Positions 1 through 12,814 of a DNA stretch of 64,000 nucleotides are shown here, piece by piece. A program made the position numbers and the translations under genes. Position 1 is the stretch's first letter. Each line of letters begins with the position of its first letter. The notes under the pieces are model-generated. The model worked only from the letters and a program-made list of their open reading frames with translations, was not told the origin of the DNA and made no database searches. Origin of the DNA: Tamarix chinensis (lineage: Eukaryota > Streptophyta > Magnoliopsida > Caryophyllales > Tamaricaceae); NCBI GenBank assembly GCA_030549775.1, contig CM060174.1, positions 92,210,132 through 92,274,131 of the forward strand, written 5' to 3'.

Positions 1-1084
1 TAGAAAAATATATTCTAATGACTAATAGATATATTTTATTTCCCTTCCCTCTTGGACCCGGCGTGTTGACGACTATGCTAGTCGCTTATGAAGGCATCTA
101 TAACATTACTCCCTAGAGAAGCCTGTACTCAAGCTCAAATAAAATTGCTTATCTTTGAGGGTTGTCTTTATTACTTTGTCTATTTGATTCATTTTGCCTT
201 TAAATAAACCCCTATGTATCTCATTATAATGGAGAGTTGAGTTAATAAAATTGTGAGGTCTGTGTAAAAAGTTAGCCTTGCATTGGTTTGGTATTGCGCC
301 AAACCACTTTCAACTATTGGTTTGGCCATTTGACCCAAAAATAAACCCATATAAGAAAAAACTAACCCTAACAACAACTAGGCGACCACTAGCCCCCACT
401 TAATAACCACCCTAAATCTACCAAATAGCCACCACTGTAACTCTAGCCATCGCTTGACACCAAAATTTTACCATAACCATCACGAAGTTAGAGTGGACTC
501 CTTGCTCTTGCTCACATATGTTCAGTATTCTAGCTGCTGGATTGGTCTTACTAACGACCTTAAGAAAGCATAGTCGAATTTCCGTCCTTTTGGCAACAAT
601 GCCACTAGCCTACCTCACAGCTGCTTAAGAACCTCTGCTGTATGCGTCAGAGTGAATAGGCTCCATCGCCTTCACATAGGTCATTGTTTGTGCTAATTAT
701 TGGCTCATGTTGTCTGCAAAAGCAGTAGAGGAAGACAAACATCAAGACAACTTGTCGCTCTACGCTCCTGTCACAAGCAACACTAGAGCTTTGCACCTTT
801 TCTCAAAGTCCTCAATGGCTCAACCATTTGGTAGATACTACTATGTTTATGAACATTTGTGCCCTTGTCTACCGTCATTGTCCTAGCTCTAGCCTACTCA
901 ATAGGTGTAGAAGCCTCCTTTATCAAATGTCGTTAAAGAGTTATTCTATTTTCTTTATCAAATAGAATGAATAAAAAAAAAGGTAAAAAGAAGTTGCTAA
1001 ATAATTCCAAGTAAAGAAGAAAAGTTGATTTAAGAAAAGGGAGATTTTTTTTGGGGGGGGGGGTAAGTAACGAGGTTTTATAAT
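1..1084. other. Non-genic DNA with an LTR-like scrap
   Basis: No coding region is recognised. Around 192-212 there is a short block (TTTTGCCTTTAAATAAACC) that recurs almost unchanged at about 15957-15978, in both places after a T-rich lead-in. This suggests decayed copies of one LTR-retrotransposon promoter/leader region. A short T run followed by a G run at 1047-1062 lies just beyond the 3' end of the LINE described next. Nothing else could be supported. Confidence 0.35.
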
Positions 1085-1237
1085 ACTAAACAAAAGGCAT
1101 GAATTGCATCCTATTCTCCTTTAGAAGGTCTCCATCACTATAGATATAAGGCATCTATCAATTGTGCAAGAGATTGAAAGCATTTAGACTTTTGAAAACA
1201 ACCAGTTCTACTAGACATGTCTTTAACTATCCAATGC

Positions 1238-1396
1238 AAAAGAACTGCTGCTCTCTGCTTCTGCTGGGTGAATACTTCGGCATTGCGTTCCTTCCAGGTC
1301 TAGTGTACTACTGCTGCCAGAAGAACAGCTTCTGTCTGCTTCTGCTGGGTAAATACTCTAGCATTGCATTCCCTCCCAGGTCTAGTATTCCATTCC
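1238..1396. repeat. Two-copy tandem duplication, about 81 bp
   Basis: Two adjacent diverged copies, starting near 1238 and 1319, share the core TCTGCTTCTGCTGGGT and CATTGC...TCC...AGGTCTAGT. The duplication lies in the region expected to be the 3' end of the LINE and gives rise to short spurious reading frames there. Confidence 0.7.
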
Positions 1397-1524
1397 AGCG
1401 AGGAGTGTTTTGAGGGCAAGGTTCTTTGGTTTCAGCTCCTTTCTGGATTTTATTACCAATGCAGCACTCTTTGCCAACATCTAATCTGGTGGACTGGGCT
1501 AAATACTTCAACAATCTTCCTCCA

Positions 1525-1740
1525 GACCACTTGAACATATGCAGATTCAAAGAACAGGTGGTTAATAATTTCCTCTTCGTCTTCACACTAAACACATGTG
1601 GGGTTGATGCTATATCCCATCTGTATCATTGTGTCTTTGGTGGATAGACTTTCATGAGCTGCTATCCAGAGTACAAGTTGGTGCCTTGGTATAGCCAGGT
1701 TATGCCAAACTGCCTTCTCCACAGTACCGCAGCACGCTTA
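1525..1740 (-). pseudogene. LINE zf-RVT domain remnant
   Basis: Minus-strand translation contains AVWHNLAIPRHQLVLW, then ESLSTKDTMIQMGY, and further on EEEIINHLFFESAYVQVVW. This is the conserved C-terminal zinc-binding region of plant LINE reverse transcriptases (zf-RVT, PF13966): a tryptophan-rich start, the LSTKD block, then the HLFFEC-like block. Here the expected Cys is Ser (FFES), and stops and frameshifts break the frame. Weaker, frame-broken LINE-like sequence continues to about 1990. Confidence 0.75.
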
Positions 1741-2409
1741 CCCTTGGAGCTTCATTGCATTTGGAGATGCTATATTTCACCAGTTGGTAAGCACCGGTCT
1801 CTTCTGTCTGAAATTTCCATCCAAAGCAGGTCTCTTAAGTTCAGTATTTTCTTCATAAGCCAAGAGTATCTGTTGGTGAGTTGCACTGATCAGAGATCAT
1901 CCCCTTTTTGGAATTATACTCACAGGTCCATTTAACCCAGGAGAGTATCCTTCTTTGTTGATAGCTGCCAAAGCAGTCTCCCCACTGATGTCTTATTCGA
2001 AATTATCAGATCAAATATCCTAAGCCACCCTCATATTGTGGAGTACATACTGTAGGCCATGCTACAAGTGCCCTTTTGTCATGTTTCTGTTCCTGACCAG
2101 AGGAAAAATCAACAATGTGCTTCAACTATGTTGATGACAATTTTTTGGTATAATGAATATCTGACTCCGGTAGGGTTGTATGCTGTGAATAACTGACTTG
2201 AGCAACTGTAGCATGGCTGCATATAATTTATCTGTCTAGTTCCCCAAACGTGCTGTAATCTTTTCGATAAGTTGACTACACTGAGTAGTTGTTGTAACTT
2301 GTAAGTCTGCTACTTGCTAGGGGAACACCCAAATAGGTCACTGGTAACTGCCCCTCACCAATTAGCAATTAACTCAACAGTTGGGCTTTCTGATTGGGTA
2401 TTCAAACCA

Positions 2410-2711
2410 GGCAATAAAACTTTGGTTGTGGACCTGTGGTCGTAGTTTTACGGTATCAGGGTGTCACAGGGGATATTTTGTTTGTTTCGGTTGTTGCGAT
2501 GTAACTTTGTATTTTTTTTTCACAACAAATGTAGGCAAATATTGTTAAATATCAGCAAATATCAGTAAGTGTTGGTATATATTGACCGAAACGTATTGTA
2601 TCGCCAATATATGGGTGATAAATATGTGATTTTCTAAAACCCTTACATTTCAACTGTGTTGTGTATCAGCTGATCCAAAAACTGTTGTAAGGACCAATGC
2701 TTTATAATATG
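2410..2711. mobile_element. 302-bp insert with a 10-bp flanking direct repeat
   Basis: The interval sits between the RT and zf-RVT parts of the LINE and is flanked by the perfect direct repeat ATTCAAACCA (2400-2409 and 2712-2721). A 9-10 bp target duplication would fit a Mutator-like element, but clear terminal inverted repeats were not found. A related sequence (GGCAATAAAA...ACAACAAAT...CGTATTGTATC) occurs at about 13142-14075. Family unassigned. Confidence 0.5.
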
Positions 2712-2721
2712 ATTCAAACCA

Positions 2722-4530
2722 CCACAGTAACAGCTACTCTTTTGGTGGTTTAAAGTCAAACTGACAGGGCTGAAAAGTGATGAAAGGTCTCCATGAGCTT
2801 CGGAGCAGATCTAATGTCTCCATGGGAAAAGAATAAAAGATCTTAAATGATAGCCCAATAAGCTTGATTCTTTTGCACTCTGGGTAGGTATTCCATAGTG
2901 ATGACAAAGAGGTAAGAGGTGATGGGATCTCCATGTCTAAGCCCCTTTTTTGCAGCAAATGGAGGCCAAGCAATACCATTAAAAAGAGGGGAGTAGCTCA
3001 CAGCGCACATACATGCTGTACCGGATTCACAAAGTGCAGTGGGAAACCAAGGACGATGCATGACCTTCTCCAAAAAATGCCATTCAACAATATCATAAGC
3101 TTTTCTTAAATCTAGTTAGAGCATACCTATGGAAAATCTGTTATTGGTTGTAAACTTGTAATGCCTCGCAAGTTCTTGAGCAATAAGTATGTCTATACCT
3201 CTTCCTTTCTCAAAAGCAGGTTGGGGAGGGTCTATGATTGAGGGAAGAACTTGTTGCATTCGTTTAGGCAGAACATTAGAAATAATCTTGTGAAGTACGC
3301 TGCAGCAAGCCATAAGTTGAAATGCTCCACATTAGCTATTTAGCTACTTCCAGCTTAGTAATTAATCTAAGCACCGCTACATCTGACGCCCTTGTTAATT
3401 TACCAGCGCTGAAGAATTCTTCCACTGCCTGCCATACTTGATCCCGTTGGTAATTTACCATTGCTTATTAAAGTAGGCGTTATAGCCATCTAGGCCTAGT
3501 GCCTTATCACTTCATATTCATATTTTAAAAGTGGGCAATAGTAAATCCCTTTGTTGTGAACTAGCGAGTACATTGCCTCTATCAAGTACTTCCTCTTTAA
3601 AACAGCAATCAGAGATTCTGGAAGTTCCCATGAGAAGCTTTTAAAAAGTTGTGAATAGTTGCTGAATCTGCTCCATATTAGTAACTGTGTCTCCTTGAGC
3701 ATTCGGCACTTGAAAGATCTGGTTTCTTTGATGTCTCCCTCTGACTGATGCATGAAAGTGTTTGGTGTTTTTATCTCCCAAATGATCCACTTAATTCTTT
3801 CCTTCTGTTTTTATAAACTTATTCAGATTTTGAGTAATGCTGGATTTGTGTGAGAGCTGTAGTTTCTGTCTATATCAGAGTTTGTCATCCAGAGGATCAC
3901 TGCTGAGTGCCAGTTGAACTTCCTGAACATTTTCCTGTGCAGCGATGCCACTTTCTTCTATGTTGCCAAATTTCATAAAGTTTAGCTGCTTTAGTTTCCT
4001 TTTAACACTTGCAGTTTGTTCTAAAAATCCAAGGGATCTTCCAACCTGATCTGACCAGTTCATCAAATGTAACATCAAGTGTCCACATGTTGTAGAACTT
4101 GAAGGGTCTCTTGCCTCCTCTTTGCTCTGCTCCTAGTTGGACAATCATTGCAGGTATTCTGAGATCAATGGTGTGTCAGACGATGCATAAGACATAAGGG
4201 TATGCCACGAGCCAGTCTCTTGCGGTGAATTCTATCTATCTCCTGCTGTCTGTTGGACCATGTAAACTTACATCCCATTAGACTTTGCAAAGAATTCATG
4301 AAGTCATTTGTATCGTCACTATTGATAGGGTCATTATGTAGTTTTTTACTCTGGTTGAGAACAACATTGAAGTCTTCCAGTAGAATCTTCCCCACTAGGC
4401 TGTGTAGGGAGAAGCCACTGCCATAAATCCTTTCTGCTATGCCCAGTATTGAATCCATAGACCATTGGTGTGGTGGAGTAATTAAAACACCATTTCCAGC
4501 TGCTTTCTATCTTCCTACTCACTTTCATTG
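2722..4530 (-). pseudogene. LINE endonuclease and reverse transcriptase remnant
   Basis: The endonuclease part (about 4458-4165) shows a block like LLEDFNVVLNQSKKL, then DTNDFMNSLQSL and FTWSNRQQ, characteristic of L1-type apurinic endonucleases (the usual GDFN is EDFN). The RT part shows LHKIISNVLPKRMQQVLPS (near 3290), ILIAQELARHY, and KKGLRHGDP...YLFVITMEYL (about 2945-2890), equivalent to the family's GLRQGDPLSPYLF block. Where the catalytic F/YADD motif should follow LIGLSF (near 2840), the translation reads SFKIFYSF, so the catalytic aspartates are gone. Several frameshifts and stops confirm a dead element. Confidence 0.85.
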
Positions 4531-4573
4531 CCTTTTCTTCTTTTACTCTCCACTAAGCTGATGAGAGATATTA

Positions 4574-7500
4574 TATGACATCCCTATTTTTCTCTATTTT
4601 AAAATTTTGTTAATGTAGAATTGAAAATAAAAAACAAGGGATGTTACTGCCACATCTATCATTTATGGAGAGGTGCGTGCATTCATCTAGCCCATGACAG
4701 ATGCAAGGCTAGGTATAAAAACATTAAACAACTAAAAACATAAAACACTACAAAAGGTAAAAATCTTTACATTACAATAGCTTAATACAAGATTACAAAG
4801 TCCAATCACACCAGCCAGAATCAAGAACTAAAAAGTCTCAACAAAGAATAAAACATTGGAAGCCCTAATCTCTGATTCCAACTTAAGTTCTAACAATATC
4901 CAGATGACTTGCTTCACAACCACCAAAAATAATCTGTTCAGTACAAAAGTATCGAGAAAATACACCTAATCTTGAGCAAATACAAGCAATAACAACGTCA
5001 TAAAACCTAACATGATACACTATTAAGGCACACATCCACATGATAGATAATGATCCTTAAACCATGTTGTCATGATACTTATGCTTTCAAAGACAACTTA
5101 ATATGCCTGAACTCGAGCATGCTCAACAATCTTTCAACATACATTGGTGTGTTATCATGCATAACTAACAACTCATATGCAATAACATCAATTTTTGATT
5201 AAACTACGAGTAATACATATACCGACTTGCAATACTGCCAATCATTTCCAATAGGATAATGTGTATATTGTAACTACTGAAGCAACTCAACAAGAAGGGT
5301 AGTGCACATAATGTCCCTACCACAATAATTCAACAACAAGGGTATTGCATAATGCCTCTACCAAAACAATAACAATGGTAGTATACGATGGTAAATACTG
5401 ACATCCACAACATAGGTAGCACACATAATGCAACTACCTAAACAATAATACATACATTTCTATTCTTTATTACTTAAGAGGATATAGAGATAACCCAAGA
5501 ACGCACATGATGCGACCGGTTATACGGGCGCACATAATGCAACACAATATCCTTTCAGCCATATAACTCGGAGACACTGTGATCCACCGGTCATACTAGC
5601 ACACATAATGCAACACAATATCCACTCGGCCTAAGTCACCTAATCCTTACCCCCTAAGAAATCCAAATGACCAAGAAGAGTAGATTAGAGCCTTAGTTGA
5701 TATGTCGAGGCAATACTAAACCAATCGAGGGCTCTCACCTCGTCTCTTGGCAACTAACCTTAAAGATTAACCCATTCTCGACATGTGATCTTCCACTTTA
5801 ATAGTTAGTATTTTATTTATAGTGTTCACAATTAACAAACCTAGAAACACAGACCCACACATAATAATACTTACTTCTAAGCTTTTCCGGCAATAAAGAA
5901 GTCACAACCCTATAAGATGAGTCACAACTCATTGGATATCAAAACCACTCCAAAAAGATCTCAAGGATTTGGAATTAAACCAAGGCACGAAACCCAAGAA
6001 AAATCAATAAAACCCAAAGCAAAGCCCAAACTAAAACCAAGCTAGACCTTAAGACCAAATCAAATAGAAACCATTAAAATCAAGATATAGCCAAACCATC
6101 AAAACCAGAAGCATATAATCCAACCAAGATAAAATAGTACTCAATCGAATGAAATTTCTTTAATCCAAAATCCTGAAAATACTTTATGGCACAAAAAATC
6201 ACATTTAAGGTCATAAAAGACCAAACCGATGACATAAAACTACTTAAAACGCCAAAATAGGCCAAATAGAAACTTTTCTTAAAAAATACTATTAATGCAA
6301 AATACTATTTATGGATGATGGAAAATGCCATTTTAAGTTGAGAAGCTTAAATCCAAAATTCTTTAAAAAACTATTATGTGGAATTACTATGCACAGTAAA
6401 ATGGTTAAACCACTATTCACAAAAAGATACTATTCATGTCAAAGCACATTAACATTAAAAACTAGTAATGCTAAAATACTATTCCCGTTAAAATTACTAT
6501 TACATATAATATCCGAGAATCGCTAAAAACATTCCATATTAAGAATAAAACCCAATATATCAACTTTTAGCTATAAATGGCTCAAAACCCTTTGAAGTTC
6601 ATAACAAATTCAAGAACACTTGAACGCTCTGAATAAAACTATAACTAGTAAAACTTCAATTAAAATTAAGCCACATTAATCATTCTCAAATCGAGATAAC
6701 TTATTTATGAAATTTATTCTAATAAGCATACCAACAAATCTCATAGTATCAATAGATTTTCATAACCACAACTCTTAAAATCATGCCAAAGTTGAACCAC
6801 CCAAACAAAAAGGCCTAATGCCCACCAAAATTCAATCAATTAATCCATAACCTAATCATGCTTAAATTGAAATATGCTCAACATCAAACTTGTAATAAAA
6901 ACCTCAAGGAACATTATAAAATCTTTAGAATTTAACAAAATGCATTGAAACCCTAAATATGGCCCATGGACGAATGGTACACAGACCACCAAAATAAAGC
7001 TTATTCTTGAACAAACCGCATAACACATGTAGATTTTATTTAATTAGGGTTTGGGAGGTTTACCTTTAATCTCCAAGCTTTAATATTTATAGAAAGAACA
7101 ATATTAAACCTAGAACTACCACAGAAGAGATTAGGAAAAATAATCCTCAAAAACCAAAACAAAGAAGGAACTAAAAGAGAAAGAGTAAAGACTTTATCCT
7201 CAAATGTTGGTATGGATTCAAGCTTCAACAATAGAGGAGAAGGGCCATGAAGCCACGAAATTTTGAGGGAAAAATGAAGGGAGTAGGTTTCGGTGGTGTA
7301 GGAGAGAAGGGAAAAATATGTTTAAGTTAGAAACCTTAATGTTTAAGTTTAGTAGGAATCTCAATAACTAAGATTTATTAGATATTTTAGGTAAAATTTA
7401 AGGGAGGCACAATGGAGTTGGCGTCACATGTATGGGAGAAAAGGGGTGATCGTCCTTTAGTCACGACACACAAGAAAATGGGTAGAGGAGGGAGGTAGGA

Positions 7501-8196
7501 AGAAAAGTTTGCTAACCTAAGATATTCATGCAAAATATTTACCAAAAAAGAAAAAACTAAATTGATCACCTCCAAGGAGGGAGACTGGGAGACACGCAAA
7601 TGATGGGGAAAAAAATCAGTGGTTCTCATGAGTTCTTATCAATAATGAAAGGCTCATATGCATTCTCATAAAGTTTGGATAAGAATTGAGGAAGAGAGAT
7701 TGGATTTAATGATGTAAACGTGCCCAATAATATTTAAAATACTTCGAAAATTATATGAATAATAATGAATATTTTTAGATCATATGTAGCATAATAATAC
7801 TAAAATAAGATGATCCCCAAAGTTTTGCAAAAGTTAGATAACCAGAAAATTCTTAATGAGCTCAAAATACACGACTAAGGCCCATCGTAGTGCTAAATAG
7901 TGTCTTTTTGCCGATAACTTGGTTTTCCATTTTGAAAAAGCTTAGGCGACTCAGAAAAATATGAGGATCTCAAATATCCACAAATAAGAAGAATCTCAAA
8001 GGCCAAAAGTGTCTTGCAAGTCTCATGGAACACATCGGTAAGAAATGACAAACAACCTTGAAAGAAACGTTTTGAGAACGCAATTAGAGTTTCAAAACTC
8101 TACAAAGATGTGATAAATGACCAAACTAAGAAAATTTAATCTCTACCAATGCCAATCTTAAGTAACTTAAGTTACCTAAAAGAACAGGGCATTATA
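4574..8196. mobile_element. Long solo-type LTR A inserted in the LINE
   Basis: About 3.6 kb of AT-rich, non-coding DNA begins TATGACATCCC (compare TGTAACATCTC of LTR B) and ends GGCATTATA (compare GGTATTACA). Flanks are TATTA and CATTA, a 4/5 match for a 5-bp target duplication. Sequence and order of blocks parallel LTR B at 9439-12528: the same opening, an A-rich middle, a purine-rich stretch near 7.25-7.5 kb, and a similar closing segment. Near 5531-5622 two copies of ACATAATGCAACACAATATCC sit about 70 bp apart. No internal gene is present, so a solo LTR is the simplest reading. The long length and terminal TGTAA.../...TTACA resemble Ty3/gypsy Del/Tekay-type LTRs; the lineage is inferred. 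Confidence 0.65.
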
Positions 8197-9438
8197 CATT
8201 ATTATTGGAATTCGACCATATATTTACTTCTTCTTGTTTATAAGGTTTATTGAAGCCTCATATGTTCCAACAACCTGCTTTTATTGGATCATGGAAATAA
8301 GTTCAAGGCAACAAGGCATATGCACTTCATATTGGAGATGCTCTAGGATATAATTATGTTTCTCTAAAGAGGAAACTAAAGAAGTATGTGAGGAACCATA
8401 TCTGATTGCAGATGTAGAACTACTAGCATTAGTCATAGTGTCCAACTTTTTGAGTATTCACTACAATTGTAAGTTGAGTTCTAAGCAACTGTTATGGTTG
8501 GGGTTCAAAGGTTAATACTTGCCAATCAAAGGTGGAAAGTATTATCTCTTGTCTTTCACAATGATCCACTCCTCTTTCTTAGGTCTGTCCCTCTCTTCTG
8601 AGAATGGCCTTTTTTGGATGGTAGGATGGGAAGAGAGGGAGTCATGCCCATTCTCTCTCTGGGCACGAGTGGGAACATAAAAATGAAAGATCGACTATTT
8701 GCACATAATAAAACGACATATTAAAGAAGACGTGATCCGATTTGATAGGCTACTTGCATTAATAGTTTACCTACCACATCAAATTTTTTTAGCATGTGGG
8801 GCCATGTCTTCCGAACGATACGATTGCTCATCTAATATAAAATCAATTGGTAGATCTCACTTTCTTTCCTCCATACTATAGCCAAAAAGTTTTCATTTCT
8901 CTATTTGGAAAAATGAGTGATTAATTGGCTAAATTTCTTACATTGAAAGCACACTTAGGGTCGCCATTTATAAACTATAGGTTATTGAATTATGGTACTA
9001 GTGGGGCTTTTAATAGGAACCTAACCACATTAGGTAGTGCTCTAGGTGCATCAACTTCAACCATCGAACCGAAGGAGATGTGTGGTTTAGCCACAATTTA
9101 GACACCAACAAAGGTTGGGGTACCCACACGGCTCGGTGTTGTGCTCAAGGAGTCTTGAGACCACATAGGTAGTGGTTGCCTTGGAAGTTTAATCCAAGTG
9201 CGAAGGAATTGAAACCTGTTGATGCTGTATTCAAAACCCTTGATCCATTGTTTTAACACTGAAGGATTGTCATGAAACATCATAGCAGTCTATCCTTAAT
9301 TACATTACAAGCTACCCGAGATTCAAGTTGGAATAAGAAGAAATTGTCATAATGGAGGTTTATCTTGGGCAGCTTCACATTTTGACAAATTTTACCATTT
9401 GAGTGAAAGTTGGAGAGATTCCAAATACATATCCTACT
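8197..9438 (-). pseudogene. LINE ORF1 (DUF4283-like) remnant, main part
   Basis: Minus-strand translation from 9438 downward gives GYVFGISPTF at the start of the segment, then LKQWIKGFEYSINRF, LRTWIKLPRQPLPMW, DSLSTTPSRVGTPTF and SMVEVDAPRALPN down to about 9000. This is the order of the DUF4283 region of plant LINE ORF1 proteins (W-P-G-F, W(V/I)(R/K)LP..PL..W, IG.P, VE(V/I)D...PLP). Frameshifts interrupt it. From about 8990 down to 8197 the LINE linker carries no recognisable domain. Confidence 0.7.
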
Positions 9439-12400
9439 TGTAACATCTCTATTTTCACAATCTAAAAATAATTTGGAGAAGCTAAAATAAAATGCAAGGT
9501 ATTACCGCCATATCTAGTAGAGAAGGTACTCTCTACATCTAATCTATAGCTGATGTAATACTAAAAAATATTTCGTACCTAGTGATTAGGTGTGGGAAAT
9601 ATTTGATTACAACATGATACAAAATTACAAAACTAAGAAAAGGAGATGTAATAAAAATTATTGCATAAGCATTTGAAAAAAAAGTTCGGTCACCGACTCT
9701 AACTAGTACCAGATAATTTTAATATTAATCCTGTCTAATAGAAATCTGTAAAAAATAACAAATGCACCTGCACAGATACTTGAACAAGAGTAGTATCAAT
9801 ATAAATACTACTTAAAAACACCTAACTAACAGCAAATAATATTCCCATGTAAGACACATCTTATTGCATAAACAAATAAATCATGCTATTGCCAAAGAAA
9901 CATAAGGCCAAATGCTTATTTGATTCCTTCTTATTCATACACTAAGTTAAACAAAGTTGATGATATTATAAAACTGAATCATGCCACAACCATCGAAAGA
10001 AAGCCACTTTACCGAAAATAAACTACTAAACCTGTAAAATTTCATTTTATACACGTTTATTTTCTTGTAATATGTTTACCCACTGCCACAGGATCTTCAT
10101 GAAATAATTTACTGAAATAATAATACAATAACAATGATCCATTTTATTTAACAAATCAAAATAATATTCATGGTCTGTTGACGATGAGTTGATCCAAAGC
10201 ATAGAGGCTAAGGAGCCTATATGAAATATAATATTCAATGTCTATTGACCATGAACAGATTCAAAGTACAGTGACTAAGGAACCTTTATGAAACCTATAT
10301 AGGTTATCTTATTTTAAGTGTGCACACCCCCTAAAGGTTCTAATAGGCTACCAGTAGAGTAGAGAGGAGCCCTCTTAAATGCATAGAGGCATATAGTCTA
10401 TATGGAGTATATTATTGTATTTTGGCAAATATCTGCCAAATGCACAATCTATACGAAATATATACTATTGCATAGAGGTAAGTAGTACAAACAAAATATA
10501 TACGACTACATTGAGACAAGTACTACAAACGAAATATATTAACATCTCATGCCATTATTATGTAATTCACTGAAACTCATCATTACACTTTTGTTACTAA
10601 CAATTTCATATATGTTAATTACTATCACACTATAATAAGGCAAGTGACCATTTTTAGAAAAGTTACTATTCATCAAGAAACACTATTTATCACATGGAAA
10701 AATGCTCCCAAATACTTTGGTTGTAAAAACTGTTGAAGATAGAATTTTTGAGAAATACTATTTATTCTAAATTACTATTTTTGATAAGGTTATTATTCAA
10801 GATAAAACCAAATCCATTAAAATATCTCAAAATAAGCTTAAATATCTCAAATAATCCACAAAATATTTAAACTTTACTAAAATGCCAATTATGTCCTTTT
10901 TATCTTAAAAACTTGTAATATTAAATAAAATAGAAAACACTTATAAAATTCATGAAAATTTAACTAAGGTAAATTTGTATCAATTACATCATATTATAAC
11001 TTGATTTTCATTTTTGAGAAATCATAAAACATGTGAAAAACCATTTTGCTCTTAAAATCCTAAAAACATGAAAATGCCATAACTTGCACATGCTTAGGAA
11101 TAAATCATGAAAATTTATTTACATATCAAAAATAGCTTGAAGAACACATTAGAGTACTCATTTCTAGTAGAAAGCACATAAGGGAATGCCAAAACTATCC
11201 TTAAACATGCTTAATCTTGCAAAAATCATAGCTAAACCTATATTTGGTCAAAACTAATATATTATGCATCAAAATTTACTTAAAAACATCAATGAGCACG
11301 ATGAAATTATTGAAATAAATTAAGACCCACAAAAGCAACATGAACAACCCCAAGGCCGGGAGCTGCTACAAGGGCACAAAACTCATTTTCAACGCTTTCA
11401 ACTATACAAACTCGTTCATGTTTTACATATATAAATCCACATAATCTCATGCCTTCATACTCAAGAAACAAATGCTTACACCCAAATCATGCTTGATATA
11501 CAAAAACATTGAAACAGGCTTCTCTTTGAAATAAATCAAGTAAAAGCATATAATAACACTTAATCTTCCATTTACTACAAGTTTAGGAGGTTAACGTCAA
11601 GCAAGTTTGAAGGAAAAGAGAGAGAGAAAGAAGATCCATAAGCTGCAAAAGCTAGCTTGAATCCAAGAGGAGAAAGATCAAACACTTCATCGTACAAAGA
11701 TTTAACCCACTTTTGCTTAAGAAATCATTGATGAGCTAAACCAACTAATGTAGAAGTAAAGAGGAGCTTCAATCATAGAGGAAAATGGAAGAACAAGCCC
11801 ATGAAAGGAGGAGAACAAGAGAGAGTCGGTGGCCCCCATAGGAGAAGGAAGAAGAAGAAAGAAAGAATAAGTTAGAAGATAACTTAATGATTAAGAATTG
11901 TTAAGATTTTTTTCAAAACCTCTAAACCGAGGGGGTTAAGGTGGCACTAGCTGTGGAAAGGGAGGATGAGTGGTGCCCATCCATTCTCATAAACAAATGA
12001 AAGGTTAAGATTGAATTTCATGAAGTTCAGATAAGAATTAAAGAAGAAAAGTTGGTTTTGATGACTGGACATGTCCATAAACATCTAATTAAATCCAAAA
12101 ATAATAAAAATATTGATACAACATTTTAAAATTATTTAGAGCTCAAAAAAGGTCAAAATACAATGATTTCCGATGTTTCGTAAATTTCCGAGGACTAAAA
12201 AAGCCTTTTGGGACTTAAAAATGCGATTAAGGCACACCGATACAATCAATAGTCCCTTTTTGCTAAAAATTCAGTTTGATACTGTGAAAAAATGAGGAAT
12301 TAGAAAAATGTGGGGAATATCCACTTAAAGAAGAGTCTTAAAAGAAAGTGGCTTGAAAAGTCTTACAACAAAGTTAACATCGTAAGAAAGGAAAAGAGAG

Positions 12401-12528
12401 TATGAATGAAATGTTTTAAAAATATAACCAAAGTTTCTCATCATCTAAAAATGTAATAAAACATGTAAAATAAGATAACTATATATCAAGATAATACAAA
12501 TCGTATTTTTGAAAAACAAGGTATTACA
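9439..12528. mobile_element. Solo-type LTR B inserted in LINE ORF1
   Basis: It begins TGTAACATCTCTATTTTC and ends GGTATTACA, with flanking 5-mers CTACT (9434-9438) and CTATT (12529-12533), a 4/5 target-site duplication. Removing the LTR and one flank rejoins LINE ORF1 in frame on the minus strand as QFSLIGYVFGI, which independently supports the boundaries. The body is non-coding and AT-rich with a purine-rich stretch at 11.59-11.88 kb. It is the same family as LTR A. No retroviral genes are present. Confidence 0.8.
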
Positions 12529-12690
12529 CTATTAGTGAGAATTGCTGGTGCTCTATTGCCTTGCTGCATTCCTTATTCACCAACTTAACTAGTGGTTTAT
12601 AAATTTGAGATGGCGGTGCATAGTCCAAAGGCAAAACATGAGTAGGTTTCCTATTGTTCATTAGTTGATTTAGTGTTTGAAAATACCTAA
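12529..12690 (-). pseudogene. LINE ORF1 N-terminal fragment
   Basis: Minus-strand translation gives LDYAPPSQIYKPLVKLVNK followed by IEHQQFSLI, which continues across LTR B into GYVFGISPTF. This is the region just before the DUF4283 core of LINE ORF1. The upstream end of the LINE is not resolved and no start codon can be assigned. Confidence 0.6.
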
Positions 12691-12814
12691 GGTACACCTA
12701 GGCGATAGGAGTGCTAGAGCCTAGGTGATAGGTATAAGGTGAAGGTGCGTGCCTTGGGGAAATGAGGAGCAAAAATTACCTTGTCTAATACTACTTTTGA
12801 TTTTCTTAAGAATA

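Larger units (their letters stand above)
1085..12700 (-). mobile_element. Degenerate L1-type LINE split by two LTRs and a smaller insert
   Basis: Reading the minus strand from high to low coordinates gives the usual order of a plant L1-type non-LTR retrotransposon: ORF1 with a DUF4283-like domain (12.69-12.53 kb and 9.44-8.99 kb), endonuclease (about 4.46-4.17 kb), reverse transcriptase (about 3.3-2.72 kb) and the C-terminal zf-RVT region (about 1.74-1.53 kb). All parts carry stops and frameshifts. Two long LTRs (4574-8196 and 9439-12528) and a 302-bp insert (2410-2711) account for much of the length, leaving about 4.6 kb of LINE. The outer ends are not precisely defined; no clear poly(A) tail or target duplication was found. 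Non-functional. Confidence 0.8.

Noticed and set aside
5480..5630. Short spaced repeats that might suggest a CRISPR-like or satellite array
   Set aside because: Only two to three diverged copies, inside an LTR in a plant genome; ordinary LTR sub-repeats.
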